From positions 372,001 to 436,000 of the forward strand of contig JASBNA010000010.1 in NCBI GenBank assembly GCA_038087015.1: a stretch of 64,000 nt of DNA, in the 5' to 3' direction. Position numbers and translations under genes: made by a program. Positions 23,308-36,372 of the stretch are shown piece by piece. This DNA is from Cerrena zonata (lineage: Eukaryota; Basidiomycota; Agaricomycetes; Polyporales; Cerrenaceae). Under the pieces are notes generated by a model. That model had not been told where the DNA came from. It was given only the letters and a program-made list of their open reading frames with translations, and did not search any database. How positions within the stretch are numbered: the stretch's first letter is position 1; the number at the start of each line of letters is the position of its first letter.

Positions 23308-24055
23308 GGTATCAGAGACGAAACTTGCCATTGTGAGAGGGATACACTTATACCTTTTATACGCTGGGATGGTAGAACTTGTGGGAAGGCTGCTAGGATA
23401 AATCTGAGCAAAGAAGTCATGCCGAACCATTTTTTGGTAACAGCTAATCCCGTCCCTCCCGCTGGGACAGGCTTAGAGCACCTTTCTTCAAGACACCGCA
23501 TGCAAATACGTCTTTAGGCAGGAGTAAACTCTCGTGGATGACAAGATGACTCTATTGATTCGGTAGACATCAGCAAGCTCTAGTACGTACCACGTTATCA
23601 AGGTGGTGTCAAGTACGGCAGGATGCATCGGATTACGATCTATAGGAAACTCCGAGTCCTTTGTACTGAAGGTAAACGTAAGCTCTTGTGTCCCACCATC
23701 AACGACAACTCATGGGATGCATGCAAAACTTACTTTGTGCTTCCATATCGAGCTCGCATGAAGGTACCACACATTCCACACTTCAAGCCTCACAAAGTGT
23801 TCATGATCGGGTGACAAGTCAAAGATGTAATTACCGTTGCGCCTCTAAGGTGGCTTATTGCAAATACATGGTGCTGAGACTTCGTAGGAGCTAGCAGGTC
23901 AAGTGAACATCCTCGAAACCTGAAACAGAGGTATCATGTCAACCGTGAATCAGGTGAACTTGTCAATCAGCGAATACGTTCGATGATATAGTACTCACCC
24001 CTTGCCTGTCACCAGATTAAAATGACGTGTCACTGTCACCATTACAATGCTAAGC
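23308..24055. other. Intergenic between tandem oxidase genes
   Basis: About 750 bases between the 3' end of the downstream oxidase copy and the start of the split one. It should contain a promoter read leftward. No gene or repeat seen. Confidence 0.45.
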
Positions 24056-26733
24056 TCAAATGCCTCGAATACCAAGATCTTCTGCTATAATAATAGCAGC
24101 CTTCTCTCCCACAACTAAAGCCGTAGAATACGTATTCTGGAATGGCCAAGGGCGCGCATAATCAATAAGACAGTCAAATCTCAGTAAATTGATACTCACC
24201 GCCCCAACATTTTCAGGACAAATGGACAAGTCTGTAGAAAATGATATTAGTCATTTACATGTATAAGTAGAATATGAACTGTATACCAGCAATCTTGAGA
24301 CCATGTACCCCATGTACGTTCAGACGACTGTCGACCACGCCGTCTTCTGGTCTGGGCTTCATGGCACAAGTCCCGATCTTTGGTGACAATTAGTCATCAA
24401 TCCTTTGGAGTATAATTGTAAAGACTCACTGAATGCCACGTTGTGCTCACTAACGCGAGATATTGTTATTGATAATTGGTATCAAACAGGTCTAGAAAAC
24501 TCACATTGCTCTTGTAGATATTTCCAGATAGCTTTATCGTCTTCCTTCGTGTAGACAATATCAGGTGCATCGGCAGGAACAGGCATAGCATCTTCTTTGC
24601 AGGCGGCATCACTTCCTTCGGCGAATGATGGATGGTATAGCGCATATTCGCCTCTGTAGCACTTCATTCGACGGGCGTATTCCCTCGTTTTCTTATATCC
24701 CCAGATAAATAGCTCCTTGTCTTCAGGTCTATATGTAGACGAGATTAAATAATTAGTACAAATGAATGAAGAAGTGTCTTACGGCACCAGGTATCCGGGC
24801 TGGAAATCTAGCTGGGAAAAGACATCATCGGCAGAGGTGATATGCACATGCCCCCTTGCTGAGGGATAGCCCGCAATAAACAAAAGGTTAAAGAATTTAC
24901 GATGTGGGGCAAGAGAGTAATCTCCGATGAGTCTACAGTGAGTTTATTAGCGTGTACATTCCGAGTTAGTATGTTAAAGGAAGCCCACCGCACCATCGGG
25001 CCAAGCCAGAGTGCGGGTTTATCTAGCGCATTGGCAAAGAATGCCTCCCATTTCTTAGCGAAAGCAGGCCCGATCTTCTCAAGTTCCTCATCCGTCGGGC
25101 GAAGCTTGATACCCGCATCAATTCCACTGTTGTAGATCATCATATCAGACAACTCAACCAAGTTATGATTTATCGTGATTTAAAAGGTCATACTTACTTG
25201 TGTGCTATGAAACCACTCCCGTCAGCAAGCCATTGGGAGGTCCACTCTAAGTAGAGGATTTATTAGTAGGATTGAGAATTATTGGTATCATGTTCGTAGC
25301 ACTTACTATGAAGCTCGTCTTCATCGCCACGGGCGATACCATCGAGTGTATGGGATTCGTCGCTTGCAAAATAGCCTGGGAAGACACCACAATGGTCTAT
25401 AGATTATTTATTTGAGTTATTTTCTGATCGTTATGCGGTAAGAGAGCCAACCTTGATAGTTTTCACCTACACCAGGGAGATCTACTATCGTCTGTATTCC
25501 TAGCTTCTTGTGTAGATCACCAGAGCCAATTCCGGATCGTTCAAGGATGGCAGGTGTGCCAAATGAGCCGGCAGATAAAACAACAAATTCTTTCGCTGTT
25601 GCTATGATGGTATCACGGGATATACCTTGGTGGACAGTTGTATCTCGAAGATACTCAATGCCGACCGCTTTTCCATCCCTAGCCACGAGAGATATGTGAG
25701 TCACTTGCCGGCGATGAAGAGGCCCCACAACCTACTGAAAGACTATCCTCTTGACGAGACAACCAACTACAATATCGAGATTGCGTTTGTTGATGTGTGG
25801 ATAGAGAAAGTGGCAGGCAGTATCGGAGCGTTTTCCGTTCTCGCTATTGATCCATCTACAACAAAAACGGTGTCATGATGAGCTTGGTAGTTGACCGGAG
25901 AACATTTTAATCAGATACTTTGGCCAACGCTGGTATGCGGGTATGGTTAATAATAATACTCGTATTGAGGTGATGGTTTATTACATACTCCATAGGTATT
26001 GCACGAGTACAATCCATTGGGATCGTCGAGAAATTTCCTGCCCTTGTCGTATGCTGCTGCAACTTCGAGGAAATCATTCCCAATATTTGAAGTTGCTCCC
26101 CCATACGAGACTTTGATCGGACCAGAATATCCATGGGTGGGCTGATTTGGCAGCGCCTGGAATGTTTCCGACTAACACGCATGATGTTGAGTGCTACGGC
26201 AGATTATTGGAGGGCAAACAGAGATACCTTTTGAAGCAACGGTATTAAGTCCTTCGTGCTCCATCCTGAATTATTATGTTTCATTGACCAATCGTCATAG
26301 TCCGACGCAGAGCCACGGGTATACATAGCAACTGGTAGCTTGTCAGAGGGACTATCATATAATAGGTGGCGTAGAAATCTTACAGTTCACGCTGGACCCT
26401 CCCCCAATGCATCCACCAGTGTGCACTACGATCGCGCGGCCTCCAAGGGTTTCACTCTCCTTGGCTCGATAAACCCTGACGGTCTTACTATCAGGGAGAA
26501 GGTGCGCAGTGAAGCGTGCTGGCTGTGTGTGAGCCAAGTCATCTTGGGTGTGTGGACCGGCTTCGACTATGAGGATCCTCAAATCAGGGTTAGCAGTCAA
26601 GAGTCTACCGGCAGTGACACAGGCAGTAGTTCCTCCTATAAGCTGACATTTTAGCTATGGCCTGGATGTAGAGAATGTCGCAGACTGTCAACCCACCTCC
26701 TGCAAAAATAAGATCGTACTCACTGCTAGACAT
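24056..26733 (-). CDS. GMC oxidoreductase, alcohol oxidase type (intact copy)
   Basis: FAD-dependent alcohol oxidase-like enzyme: alcohol plus O2 gives aldehyde plus H2O2. The start is MSSSEYDLIFAGG at 26733. After the first intron follow GTTACVTAGRLLTANPDLRI (FAD ADP-binding region), VHTGGCIGGGSSVN, PTHGYSGPIKVSYGGAT, VVLSAGSFGTPAILERSGIG (second GMC signature), VDLPGVGENYQ and GYPSARGHVHITSADDVF. The active site is TTWHS joined to IGTCAMKPRPEDG, then LNVHGVHGLKIADLSICPEN and NTYSTALVVGEKAA. It ends AEDLGIRGI at 24056. The His of TWHS is the expected catalytic base. The gene has about a dozen introns and all exons are open. There is no signal peptide or evident peroxisomal targeting end, so location is unclear. 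It is arranged head-to-tail with the split copy, so a local duplication. Confidence 0.85.
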
Positions 26734-27949
26734 TATGTAAACGTGAAGGTGTCGATATGGGGAGCATATCTACATCATGCCTTTATAATTCAACGACGAC
26801 CTTGGACGGAGCGCTGAAATGATCATGCGAGCGTACAAGCAACTTTCTGAACAGCGCGGAAGCCAGAAAAAGCCTTCGTCAGTAAAGGTTATCGGTGAGA
26901 CGGTAGAATTCCTGGGAGATTGACACAGCGTCCGGAACCATAGCCCTCTATCCCATCGTGCACAATTTCGCTCCGCCGTAGCTCCATATCGAAGTTGAAT
27001 AAAGTTTTCGACATGCTGCGCAGTAGTTAAGAACTGGAGCAGAGCGGCAAAGATAGACCCATTAGTGCGTACATACGCATGCACAGTGCGTCTCTGGCGG
27101 TTGGTGTCTTTACCTTTACCCCTGGAAGTTTACGTCGTCTCTCCACTGAGTAGGTCCGGTATGAAGGCCCTTGAGGCTAGAGCAGGACTTTCGTAAATCG
27201 CCAACCATTGATCGCCAAGATTTGTATGTCAGTCATGCTACAGAAGACAGGTCAGCTTACGGAGAACCTATAGCTCGGGGATGACTATGTTACGCCCAAG
27301 TACCTATCAGAAATTCTGTTTGCATCCATGGGCCGATCCGCGATTGATGTTAGTTTCCCCACAGATCTAGCTTTCTTTGGTCAATCTGCAGGTCATTAGG
27401 TTAACCGACAGCTGAAACAGACTCGGAGCATAGGAAAGTAACACAAACTTCTTCGAGCGTCTGGTATGACGAATGCATTGTCAAACACGATGATACTTGT
27501 GATAGCGAAGATCATGTTTACCGGTTCTTACGCCAGAATGACCAACCACTATCGTGATCAGTCACCAATAACGTTGAACTTGAATATCGCATGTCGCATG
27601 TAGAGACTTGGACGTTCGATCCAAACCTAAACATTGATATAACCCCATCCGGTAGATTCAAAGCACCACGCCGGAGGCATTCCAACTGGGATTGCGCGGA
27701 AACTAATACAGTTATTTTTATCAGCCGTCAAGTCAGCTGTTATCTTGTATTCGATAACAATCTTTCTTACTCCATAGCCCGAGCGAGGTGTGAACTAAAA
27801 CATTGCATTAGTTATAGCTGCGATACCACGTTCAAGTCTGGGTACACAAGCCTCACCCGATTTTCCCGTGGATATGTTATACAACCGTCCGTGTAAATCT
27901 AGTCACGAGAGCCTTCCCCATGCGACGTTTGAAATCGCATGCTACAGTC
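26734..27949. other. Intergenic, no gene supported
   Basis: About 1.2 kb upstream of the intact oxidase gene. Open frames at 26770-27084 (-) and 27591-27896 (+) have no recognisable content. No repeats noticed. Confidence 0.4.
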
Positions 27950-28490
27950 GGCGAAGCATCCAACCTGTCCGCGAATATTGGTAGTAGCGAGCTCTTCGAG
28001 ATTCGAATGTGGCATCTGAAGAAGGTGGGCCAGTTCATGTAACGATAGGCTTGAGCTAGGTGGAGATGAGATGCGGCTTTAGGTGTGTTGCTATCCTCGC
28101 TACGCTCAGGAGTCTGGCTCGTTTAGATCACACCACAATCGGTATGGCCAACAACGACAATGTCACAAAATACGATGGTGACCTTTGGATCGGTAGGGTT
28201 GAAGGAATTGAATTCGAGAATCAAGTTAAAACAGTGATCAGTGTACGGATAAACACTTCACATTGGGTAGTCGAAGTCGACAGTTGCACAAGCATACAAT
28301 ACTGTAATGGATGAAGTTATGTCCGGCAAGTGTTGATATGATCACAGATTCAGGAGCTCAAGAATCGAGTACCTAGGCCACAGAACCTTCAGAAGCTATC
28401 AATAGACTTATTTTACAATAAGAAAAAATACGTACTTGAGGATGTGATTTTGATCCGAAAGCTGTTCGGTATTCGTAAGTTCAGGACAAT
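27950..28490 (-). pseudogene. Decayed beta-carbonic anhydrase copy
   Basis: Minus-strand relic of the carbonic anhydrase at 16.6-17.4 kb. Many words are shared in the same order, for example GCGAATATTGG followed by GAGCTCTTC, ACCACAATCGGT, ACAATGTC and GAACT-like runs. The translated start region LTNTEQLSDQNH matches [13 protein letters not shown] of the intact gene. Stops, indels and loss of the catalytic CSDSR and HTDCG codons make it non-functional. The flanking 28.5-29.0 kb region also resembles the upstream flank of the intact gene, so a segment was duplicated, not an mRNA copy. Confidence 0.65.
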
Positions 28491-29657
28491 ATAACTTCGC
28501 TATGTTGGAAAGATTGGTGAGAGGCGAGAACGGTTCAGATATTACCTCACGTGTCGCGTTTATACGAAATCCCCGGTCAATCGAAGCATGACACATGTAG
28601 ACAAAATGATTGGATATCTCCTAGTCTTGGTTAGCACACCGACGTTGGACTCAATAACAAGGGCAATAAAAGAAACATAACCTTCTGCGAAGGCTCGTGA
28701 CCACTTGAATGGAATCATAAGTAGTCCGCGGGACGCATTGAAAACGGTGATTGGGGCATATCGTCGAGGTATGAAGGTCTGGAGTCGAACCTCCCCTGTG
28801 TAAACATCAGTTGATGGAGTATATGCCCCTTCATACGATAATATGCATATTGATCCTGTAAGTAAAGTTCATTGTGGAGCGAGGGTCCGAAGCGGATGCC
28901 ATTGCTCTATGTTCCATGACATGTACCGTATAGTACAACATGGACCTGGACCAGCTACCGTTCATTACCGTTGCTTTGAGACATATGTTGAAATGCATTG
29001 TTCATCCGATAGAGTATCCCCCGCTAGAGAGAAACGAAAGATTAGATCGAGGAGAAGCGAAGGGATAAGAGACAGTTTCAAACGAACATGTCAATATCAT
29101 AATCCATGCTCTTGTACAAGTCTGCCGAATCGGAATATGGGATGGGGACATGTGAGTATGTGTACTGAGACAGACAGAAGAAGAAATGGTGACCAGAAAC
29201 TTGAACCTGACGGGGCGCGAAAAGACTGACTGACGATCGCAGCAAAGGAACTTCAGGTTAAGAGAGAAGCCAGTTTTATCATGTGTACTGATCAAATTGA
29301 GAGTTGCGTGACAAGATGAGCTATACAGCGATTTGTAAGGTCGTTTCTGTGTCAGAGTGGGATGCGATACACTCGCAAATAGAATACACGTAGTGAGTAA
29401 CATCAACGTAGTTCGCCAGGTTGCTAAGGTGACCACGTGTCTCACCTTATTATAGCGCTCTAACTACTATATTCGGTATACACTGACCGAATATGGCAAG
29501 AGCCTCAAACATCACAATCGAGATTCGAAAGCTGTAATTTCTGGTTCACAGTAGACTCTAACGGCTGGTTAAAATCATGTGTATTGCACAATATTTTATA
29601 CAAGCACATGTAACTCATCAGATAGTAACAAATCTAATGCTATTATGGTTGTACGGC
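28491..29657. other. Intergenic; duplicated flank plus unknown
   Basis: About 1.2 kb. Bases about 28845-28995 resemble 17760-17910. A minus-strand open frame of 147 codons (29002-29445) starts with a hydrophobic, signal-like stretch, but nothing else supports a gene. The 3' UTR of the GH16 gene should lie at the right end. Confidence 0.35.
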
Positions 29658-30865
29658 TCAAGATCCAGTCCTCGTGACTTGAACATTTCGAATCTTGTAT
29701 GTGGTGGTACCAGTAGGTCCTGGGCTTCCGGAACTTCCCTCCATCTACAAATATTTTGCTTAGCAGATCAAGATACTCATTATTCTATACTTACTTGGAG
29801 ATTGATAATCCTGTAGCGAAGTCGTAACGAAGAATTTAGATCAGAATACCCTAAGAACAAAAGCTAGCACTTACAACCACATGGGAGCACCAGCGAAATT
29901 GGCACCGTATTGAGTAGCCTTCAATTGGTTGTCCATAAAGAAATCGATCTTGACGCTACTTCCCTGAGCAGTAAGGTCGGCCCGGAGAGAGTGGAAGGAA
30001 AGGTCGGTGGGCCAAGCCACGAGATCAGACTTGACTTGGGAAGACGTATTGAAGGTCTGTATTGAATCATCGATGATCGAGATAGTGTTCGGGATCACAT
30101 ATGCACTGAGAGAGAAAACTTACGTTGTACCAGTTGTTCGCAGTGCCCTTCCATTCACCGATGTCAACCTCAGGTGGCCAACCGTTCACGGCCTACTCCG
30201 TACAAGGCTGTTAGAAAACTGGAACCCATTATACCGGCGTAGTACATACCGTTAACCTGTAAGAGATGTTAACGTTGAGTCGCGAAATAACGCCAATGAC
30301 TTACCAGAACGCTGGCCATGTTCCTTTGGGAGTGAGAGCACTGAACTCACCATAGATAGAGTAACTGTTACCAGCAGTGACCGTGATGTGGTCCTTGGCA
30401 TGTACCGCACCACTAGGATGTCATAAATGCTTAGTAGATACGAAACAGACACCTAATACTTACCTCGCATAGTGAATCGCAGGGTGCGGGTTGGCTGCAC
30501 TGGTAGGAGGGACTGGGTTAGACGTAGGAGTCGCAACGAGACTCAACGTCCCAGATGCAACATTAACGTTACCCTTGACCATGCGGCCACCTACAGCATG
30601 ACATTTTCAGTATATTTGTAGCCCGACGTATAAGCATAAGAGCCTATACGCACTACCGTTGTGGTCAGAACCCCAAGGGTAAAGGTAGTCAAAGTACTTC
30701 TCAAAGTCGGCGACTGAGTTGAAGGCCGTCTTCGGGATGACCGTCACCGCCTGAGCCGCAGGGACGAGCAATAGAGCTGCGAGGGTAAACACGCGGAATA
30801 CGCTACGAGTTGAGATCAGGAAGTAGTGCGACGAGGTATGTGAGTAATGTTCACCTTTGAGTCAT
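29658..30865 (-). CDS. Secreted glycoside hydrolase family 16-type protein (copy 2)
   Basis: Close paralogue of the gene at 927-2138, with the same exon plan. An 11-nt first coding exon (30865-30855, ATGACTCAAAG) splices to give the signal peptide MTQSVFRVFTLAALLLVPAA. The mature part starts VTVIPKTAFNSVADFEKYFD. The GH16 catalytic motif is PPEVDIGEW. A 7-nt exon (30256-30250) supplies the last residues of FWLT. Then follow FNTSSQVKSDLVAWPTDLSF, KIDFFMDNQLKATQYG and NFAGAPMWL; the end is YKIRNVQVTRTGS. Catalytic residues are complete and no lesions are seen. It is predicted to be secreted and act on beta-glucan-like polymers. It lies next to the GH76 cluster, on the opposite strand, and reads away from it. 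Confidence 0.82.
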
Positions 30866-32867
30866 CGTTGCAGTAAGCAACCGAGGTAGGCCACTGGTAA
30901 AGCAAGGCGTCAGATGCGAGGCATTTTATACTTCTGCGGTCAATGCAGCGGGATAGTTTGTGTTTGAAAACACGATCTTATTTGCATTGTTAGTGACGCC
31001 ATCTGCGTCGTGTTGTGAGAAGCAGGAAGTTGGCCCGAGACCATGTATTTGTGAGAACAATTTCCAAGCGGAAAACAGAGGCCGCGGTCAAGTGGCAACA
31101 CTTCGGACCGCTTCGACATGAAATAGAAGTGGAAACGGTGTGATGTAGAAGTAAAATAGAATGGCATAACTTTTTTGAGTACAACCGACAATTGTAAATT
31201 GGGGTCGGTCCCGGTCAAGCTTAATGTAGGACCTCATACAAAGGAAGAATCTAGTCAGTCAGAATTAACTCGAAGGTAGCTCGAGATTAGAGGGTCATTA
31301 CATTATATGTCTATTCGATGTAACCCCGACGGACCATTTAGACATTATCGAGGATATGAACTGAGCTGCATTGGAATCCTAGCCAGGTGACTGTCAGTAA
31401 CACAAGGCTCGCTCCCGACTGTCGGGGAATTCATCAATATTATTGTCATACAATTGAGTACTTGGTGGTTTGACCAAACTTCGAAATGGGCTGTTGCCTT
31501 GAGAACTGCCGTCAGATGTCGAAGAACCCCATGGCGTGCCACGGACCGTCAGCATCAATTGACAGGCGGGAGTATCATCTGAAGAATGAAACAAAGATGA
31601 ACGAAATGGAGTGGAGCTTGCGAAGACATGTCCATCATTATCCGTCGGAACGGTGCATCCGTACTCAGTATTCAGTGCTCATGGGTACCAAGTGGTTTCC
31701 AAATGTCGTATGCATCGTGCAACTTGAGGAAATGGCGGTGCGCTAGTGACAATAAGATCCCTTGCTTTAGAATGGCCGAACTTGAGAATAACAAGGAATA
31801 AGAATCTGGTGAATACGACAAAAAGTACCTTCCATATTCCGACATTAGTGGGAGCATCCAAGGTTTTGTATGTCGACATGGTTCTCCTAGTACCAAACAT
31901 GACATCTTCTGGGGTGGTCAGTTGTTGAGATTGACATTCGTTCCGTCTAGATATTGTGAGATTTCGAGGTGTTTCAACATGGAAGTTCAATATTGCAATC
32001 GTGGTTCAATTCAGCAGTAAACGTATCAGGATCGGACGATGCCGAGCGGCCAAGACGCTCGAACTTGGTGCAGTACTTGGATCTTCCTTGGCGCTGTCAA
32101 GCCGATACCGTCATTTAACATCCTCTACCGTGACGCTAATGCTGCCCTATCGTTCTGCAACTTGAACAAGCTGTATACTATCATTTTTGTGTCTCTTCAA
32201 GTTGCACATCACTCGGAAGTTTTGTACTTCCTCTAATCTTCCGAAATGAGATCGCTAGCACTTACTCTCGAGGCGATCTTTCGGGCAGTGGGCCAATGTG
32301 TTGTAGGATGTTTCATCTGCGGAGTTTTCAAGCCAAGTTTAGCCATAAGAAAGTCGCTAGAAGTAGGCAGCTCGTCGTTTATTCAACTTCATTGTCCTGG
32401 TGGCAACGTGAGTACTACACTCACAATCCCACAGTAGTCACTTTTGATGTTTTCATGATATCATCAATAAGTTGCAGTCATATAATTGATCTTGCACTGG
32501 TATCTTTGTAATGTGCACAGGAGTTTTCCTGATACCGACAAACGCCTTCGGTCGCAACGTTAACAACGTAGAAAGGCCTAGCCGCCCTCTCAGCACTAGT
32601 TATCTGTGATCTCTGTAGAAACGGTATGTCTGAAAATGCAATCAATCTCGCAGCAATTCTGAATACCAGAGGACATCAAAAATGATAGCACGTTGGGCTA
32701 TGAGGTAATGATTATTCCTTACTCAGATACCTGTCAGACCCGGCAATACAGGAAGTTCCATGTGGTGCAGTGCGCTCCGGGTCCAAAATGAGGTATATTC
32801 GTTAGGTGGACACTAAGCGGAGGTCGAACGTTGAACCTGAGCCACCACCACCACCCTCAACATTGAC
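30866..32867. other. Long intergenic region between divergent hydrolase genes
   Basis: About 2 kb between the GH16 gene (reading left) and the GH76 array (reading right), so promoters lie at both ends. Several open frames of 60-100 codons overlap on both strands, but none resembles a known protein and none shows convincing exon structure. A run of CCACCA just before 32868 is probably 5' UTR. Confidence 0.4.
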
Positions 32868-35500
32868 ATGTTGCTCGCCGTGTTCCTGGTTTCTATCTTG
32901 TCACGACTAACATCGTCGCGTGCACAGGATTATTCGATACCGTTACAATGGGTTGTACGTATTGTAAACATCTCAATATTCGTGGGTTTTGACATTCTTG
33001 CAGAATACTACGTCTCCTCTTAGCCATGATGTGAGGGTGCAATTCGCGGAGCAGGTGTTTGATTCACTAAGTCCAAGTTATGACTCGAGTAGTGGTCAAA
33101 TCCAAGGTACGTCCTCTTGGCCATCATGATCTATCAGAACTGCTATGCTAAAACTTTTGAGAAGCCCTCGGACTTGGACAAAATGCAAATTTATTGTCTG
33201 CTACGGCTATCTTCGACTCCATAGTTTCTGACAATGAAACTAAAAACTATAATGTAACAACTGATCGCCTGTCTCGAGCAAAGTCCCAAGTCGTCCCTGC
33301 GTGAGTGATGCATATCTTTCGTAGTATCAACTTCCTAAACTGATGTGTCTCTAGGCAAGGTGTACGTAGCTTCAATTTCTACCTTGACTACATCGATTAA
33401 TATGGTTTTATCCAGCTTTTTAGCAATGATCCACTGTAAGATTCGCAGCCAACGCTCTTACCATGACTCTAACATCGTTCTATAGGATGTGGGGTCTCAC
33501 CGCGATTTACGCTTACCGAGCGTATAAAGAACGGTCTTTTCTTGACGATGCTGTTGAGATATGGCAGGCATATACTCCATGGGTGATTAGCCCGGCAGAC
33601 GCTGCAAGCGGTTCTCATCCGTTAAAGACGACACAATTTTCATCCGAATGCAATGGTAGTGAGTTGAAGCTTTGGTATACACTCTTTCGACGTAAAACTC
33701 ATTGCGATATGAAGGTACCGTGGCGGGCGGTGTCTTTTTCGTGAGTATATCTCTTAAGGTTTTCTTCTATCCTGTAATAATGTCACTTTTTGGTTTCCTC
33801 AAGCGCATAGATGAGGGGAATAAAGGCGATGTCAGTATCATGGCTGGCTCGGACGGGTATGTACTATGGCCTTCTTCCTAATTTGCTCAAGCATATTGAC
33901 AATTTCTAATCCAGTGCCTATATGGCGTATGAATTATTGTTCACCCTCAATTGAATTTGGACTAAAACAGGACTTAGGCTGTCCGCATATCTCTACGACA
34001 TAACAAGCAATCAAACCTACTATGACGCGACCATTCGCTCGCGCGATTTCATGCAATCACATCTTTATAACACTTCAGGAGGGTACATCGTCGACAGTTT
34101 CAACCCAGCAACCTGTGGATATGCTGGTAGTGCCGCGGTCACTTATAAGATGGGGTTGTATCTCGAAGCTCTTAGCGTCTTTGCGGACACAACAAGCAAT
34201 TCAACATTATTCCAACTGTCAGTTGGTACTTTCGAATCCATGCTTTACTTCGTTTTTGATTTAACAACATTTCTAGTGCTGACCAACTTGCTTTGAATGC
34301 GATCAAGTCATCGATATGGGTGAATACTGATGGAGTCTTATCCGACGCTACAGGTACAGTAGTTTTAGCTGGATTCTGTTCCAGTATACTCATATGTATT
34401 TTCATAGCCCCGAAGAACGTTTCCGATAACTCAAATTTCGATACCGCATACAAAGGTAATCCTTCTGTATAATGGTCTTTCAGCCAGTAACAAACTTTTG
34501 AAACCCAAGGGATCCTTGTGCGAGCATTGTACGAACACTGGACTCGTAGTCAAAGAGACTCTAGCATAGCAAACCTAATAAAGGCGTTTCTGTTAGTGCA
34601 GGTGAGAGTCAACATTTACACTGCACTACATTTGAATGACCTTAACATATCGCTCTAGTATAATGCCGTTCTAAATCTAGCACGATATCCTGGTACCAGT
34701 TGGTACACACAAAGTTGGACGGGTCCCCCTGTTCCATCTCTGCTTCCGTGGGGCCAATTAGCTGCCGCTGATCTTCTTAACTCTGCGGTTGGCCTTGCAG
34801 CAGAACCTTCTCCGATGTAAGTCGTTTTCAAGTGACAAGTCTAAGTTGTCGCATTTTCTAAAGCATTTCTGTAGACCTATCTTATCTTCGAGCTCTCTTC
34901 CATCAGCGACTGGAAGTTCGCCCCCAAATGCAAGCTCAGACTCAAATCCCAATTCTCATACTCCGATAGGGGCTATTGTTGGCGGTGCTGTGGGTGGATT
35001 TCTATTCGCAGCCTTATTGAGCGTGTTGTTGCTTTTCATTCGCTGGCGCCGTCGTAAGGCCAACTCCGCCCCGAACCAGCACCCATCTAGCTGGTATCGT
35101 GACCAGCCAATTACAAGGGGTGAAGGGACACCTGAACTCTACTCTCGCTCTGTCGAACCCTTCCCTCCACCATTACCCGCAGTTGGTATGTGTCCTGACC
35201 CTTTGGCTACTAATACCTTGAAGCTCATTGAAGACGTTTATTGTGGCCTTAGACCACTTCAACTCATCTAAGCGCAGCGGAACACCGCAATCATTAGTCA
35301 CTGTTTCACAACCTCCAACCCAGCAGACCCAAACGGAGCATCGAGACCACCTTCCTACATTCGAAGACAACACAAGCCATGACGATTCGATTTCGGATTT
35401 GTTGTTCCGTCTGAACAGGGCGGTTGCTAATCTTTCTCCTCTGGGAACAGCAGACGAATCATCAACGATTGAGCCCCCTCGATATGAGCACATTACTTAG
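32868..35500 (+). CDS. GH76 family membrane-anchored protein (copy 2)
   Basis: Signal peptide (MLLAVFLVSILSRLTSSRAQ), then a GH76-like (alpha/alpha)6 domain: ALGLGQNANLLSATAIFDSI, LFSNDPLMWGLTAIYAYRAY, DAASGSHPLKTTQFSSECNG, VAGGVFF, LSAYLYDITSNQTY, TYKMGLYLEALSVFADTT, FDTAYKGILVRALYEHWTR, YNAVLNLARYPG and WTGPPVPSLLPWGQLAAADL. A Ser/Pro/Asn stalk leads to one transmembrane helix (GAIVGGAVGGFLFAALLSVL), a basic stop (RWRRRK), a PFPPPLPAVG motif and a C-terminal EPPRYEHIT. It is thus a type I surface protein with a cytosolic tail, expected to act on alpha-mannan or on cell-wall glycan. Exons include a 7-nt microexon (33355-33361) and a 20-nt exon (33416-33435). All splice phases I checked are consistent; no lesions seen. 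Confidence 0.82.
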
Positions 35501-36372
35501 TTTCACCCAGACAATCCCTTTCCTTTCGAGTTTTATTAGGACAATAAGATGGACTTTTTCTTGTTTTCCAATGACGTGTAATGTAGCTTCCTCAAACTAT
35601 AGTCCCTATCGATTTACGGGTCTTCGAAAGGAGAGTTTAGGTATATAAACACTAGCTGTCAGTATAATACAACTTTGTTTCGATGCAGATATACATCGTC
35701 AGTGTACTAGTCAAATAATACATACGCTACGTAGTAAGACTAAGATGCTGCGGGTGCCTCAGGTCAGTCTGACGCTGTTACTACCTTCCTCCCGACTATC
35801 ATCATCTTTCAAGCTCGCTCTATCTGTCGATGATCTCTGGCGAGCCATAATCAGTATACAGTACACAGCATTATCTTGAACGACACGCTCGAGTCTCGAA
35901 GCAAGGCGGAAATACTTATACAGTACCGATGGGTGGGGGCTGAGTAAGATCTTTCAAATTCAACTTGTCGAAATTTATTCTACGCGAACTTGACGGATTA
36001 GAGAGTGTCAAAGAAGAGCAGAAAATGTCGAAAACGTGTCGTGTGAGTATATCCTCTAATTCCTTACTTCAACATCTGGTGCTGTCTCGTTTCTTGGGAA
36101 CACCAGCTCACAAAGCTGAGTGACTAAGCACACTCCGACCGGTCAAAGTCCAGCCGCGAGTACGCGTATATCTGGCATGAGTACACTCCTCTTAATTTCG
36201 GCGGCCGTACAACTCGAAGGAGCTTCATTAATCAGCGCTGACTCACTCACTAAAGCATACGGAGCTGGGAACGATTATGGCGAAAGTATGCCACTATAAA
36301 AAGAGCGGCGTGAAGATACAGAAATTTGTATCTCACCGTCCAGCTCATTGCTTACCACACATAGTATCTCAA
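35501..36372. other. Intergenic with promoter of the SDR gene
   Basis: About 870 bases without a gene. It holds the 3' UTR of GH76 copy 2 and the promoter of the SDR gene, whose TATA element is at its right end. Confidence 0.45.
36295..36302 (+). promoter_or_regulatory. TATA box
   Basis: TATAAAAA about 78 bases before the ATG at 36373, a normal position for a fungal core promoter. Confidence 0.5.

Noticed and set aside
29002..29445. 147-codon minus-strand open frame with a hydrophobic start
   Set aside because: No splice structure, no family similarity, and it overlaps a duplicated non-coding flank.
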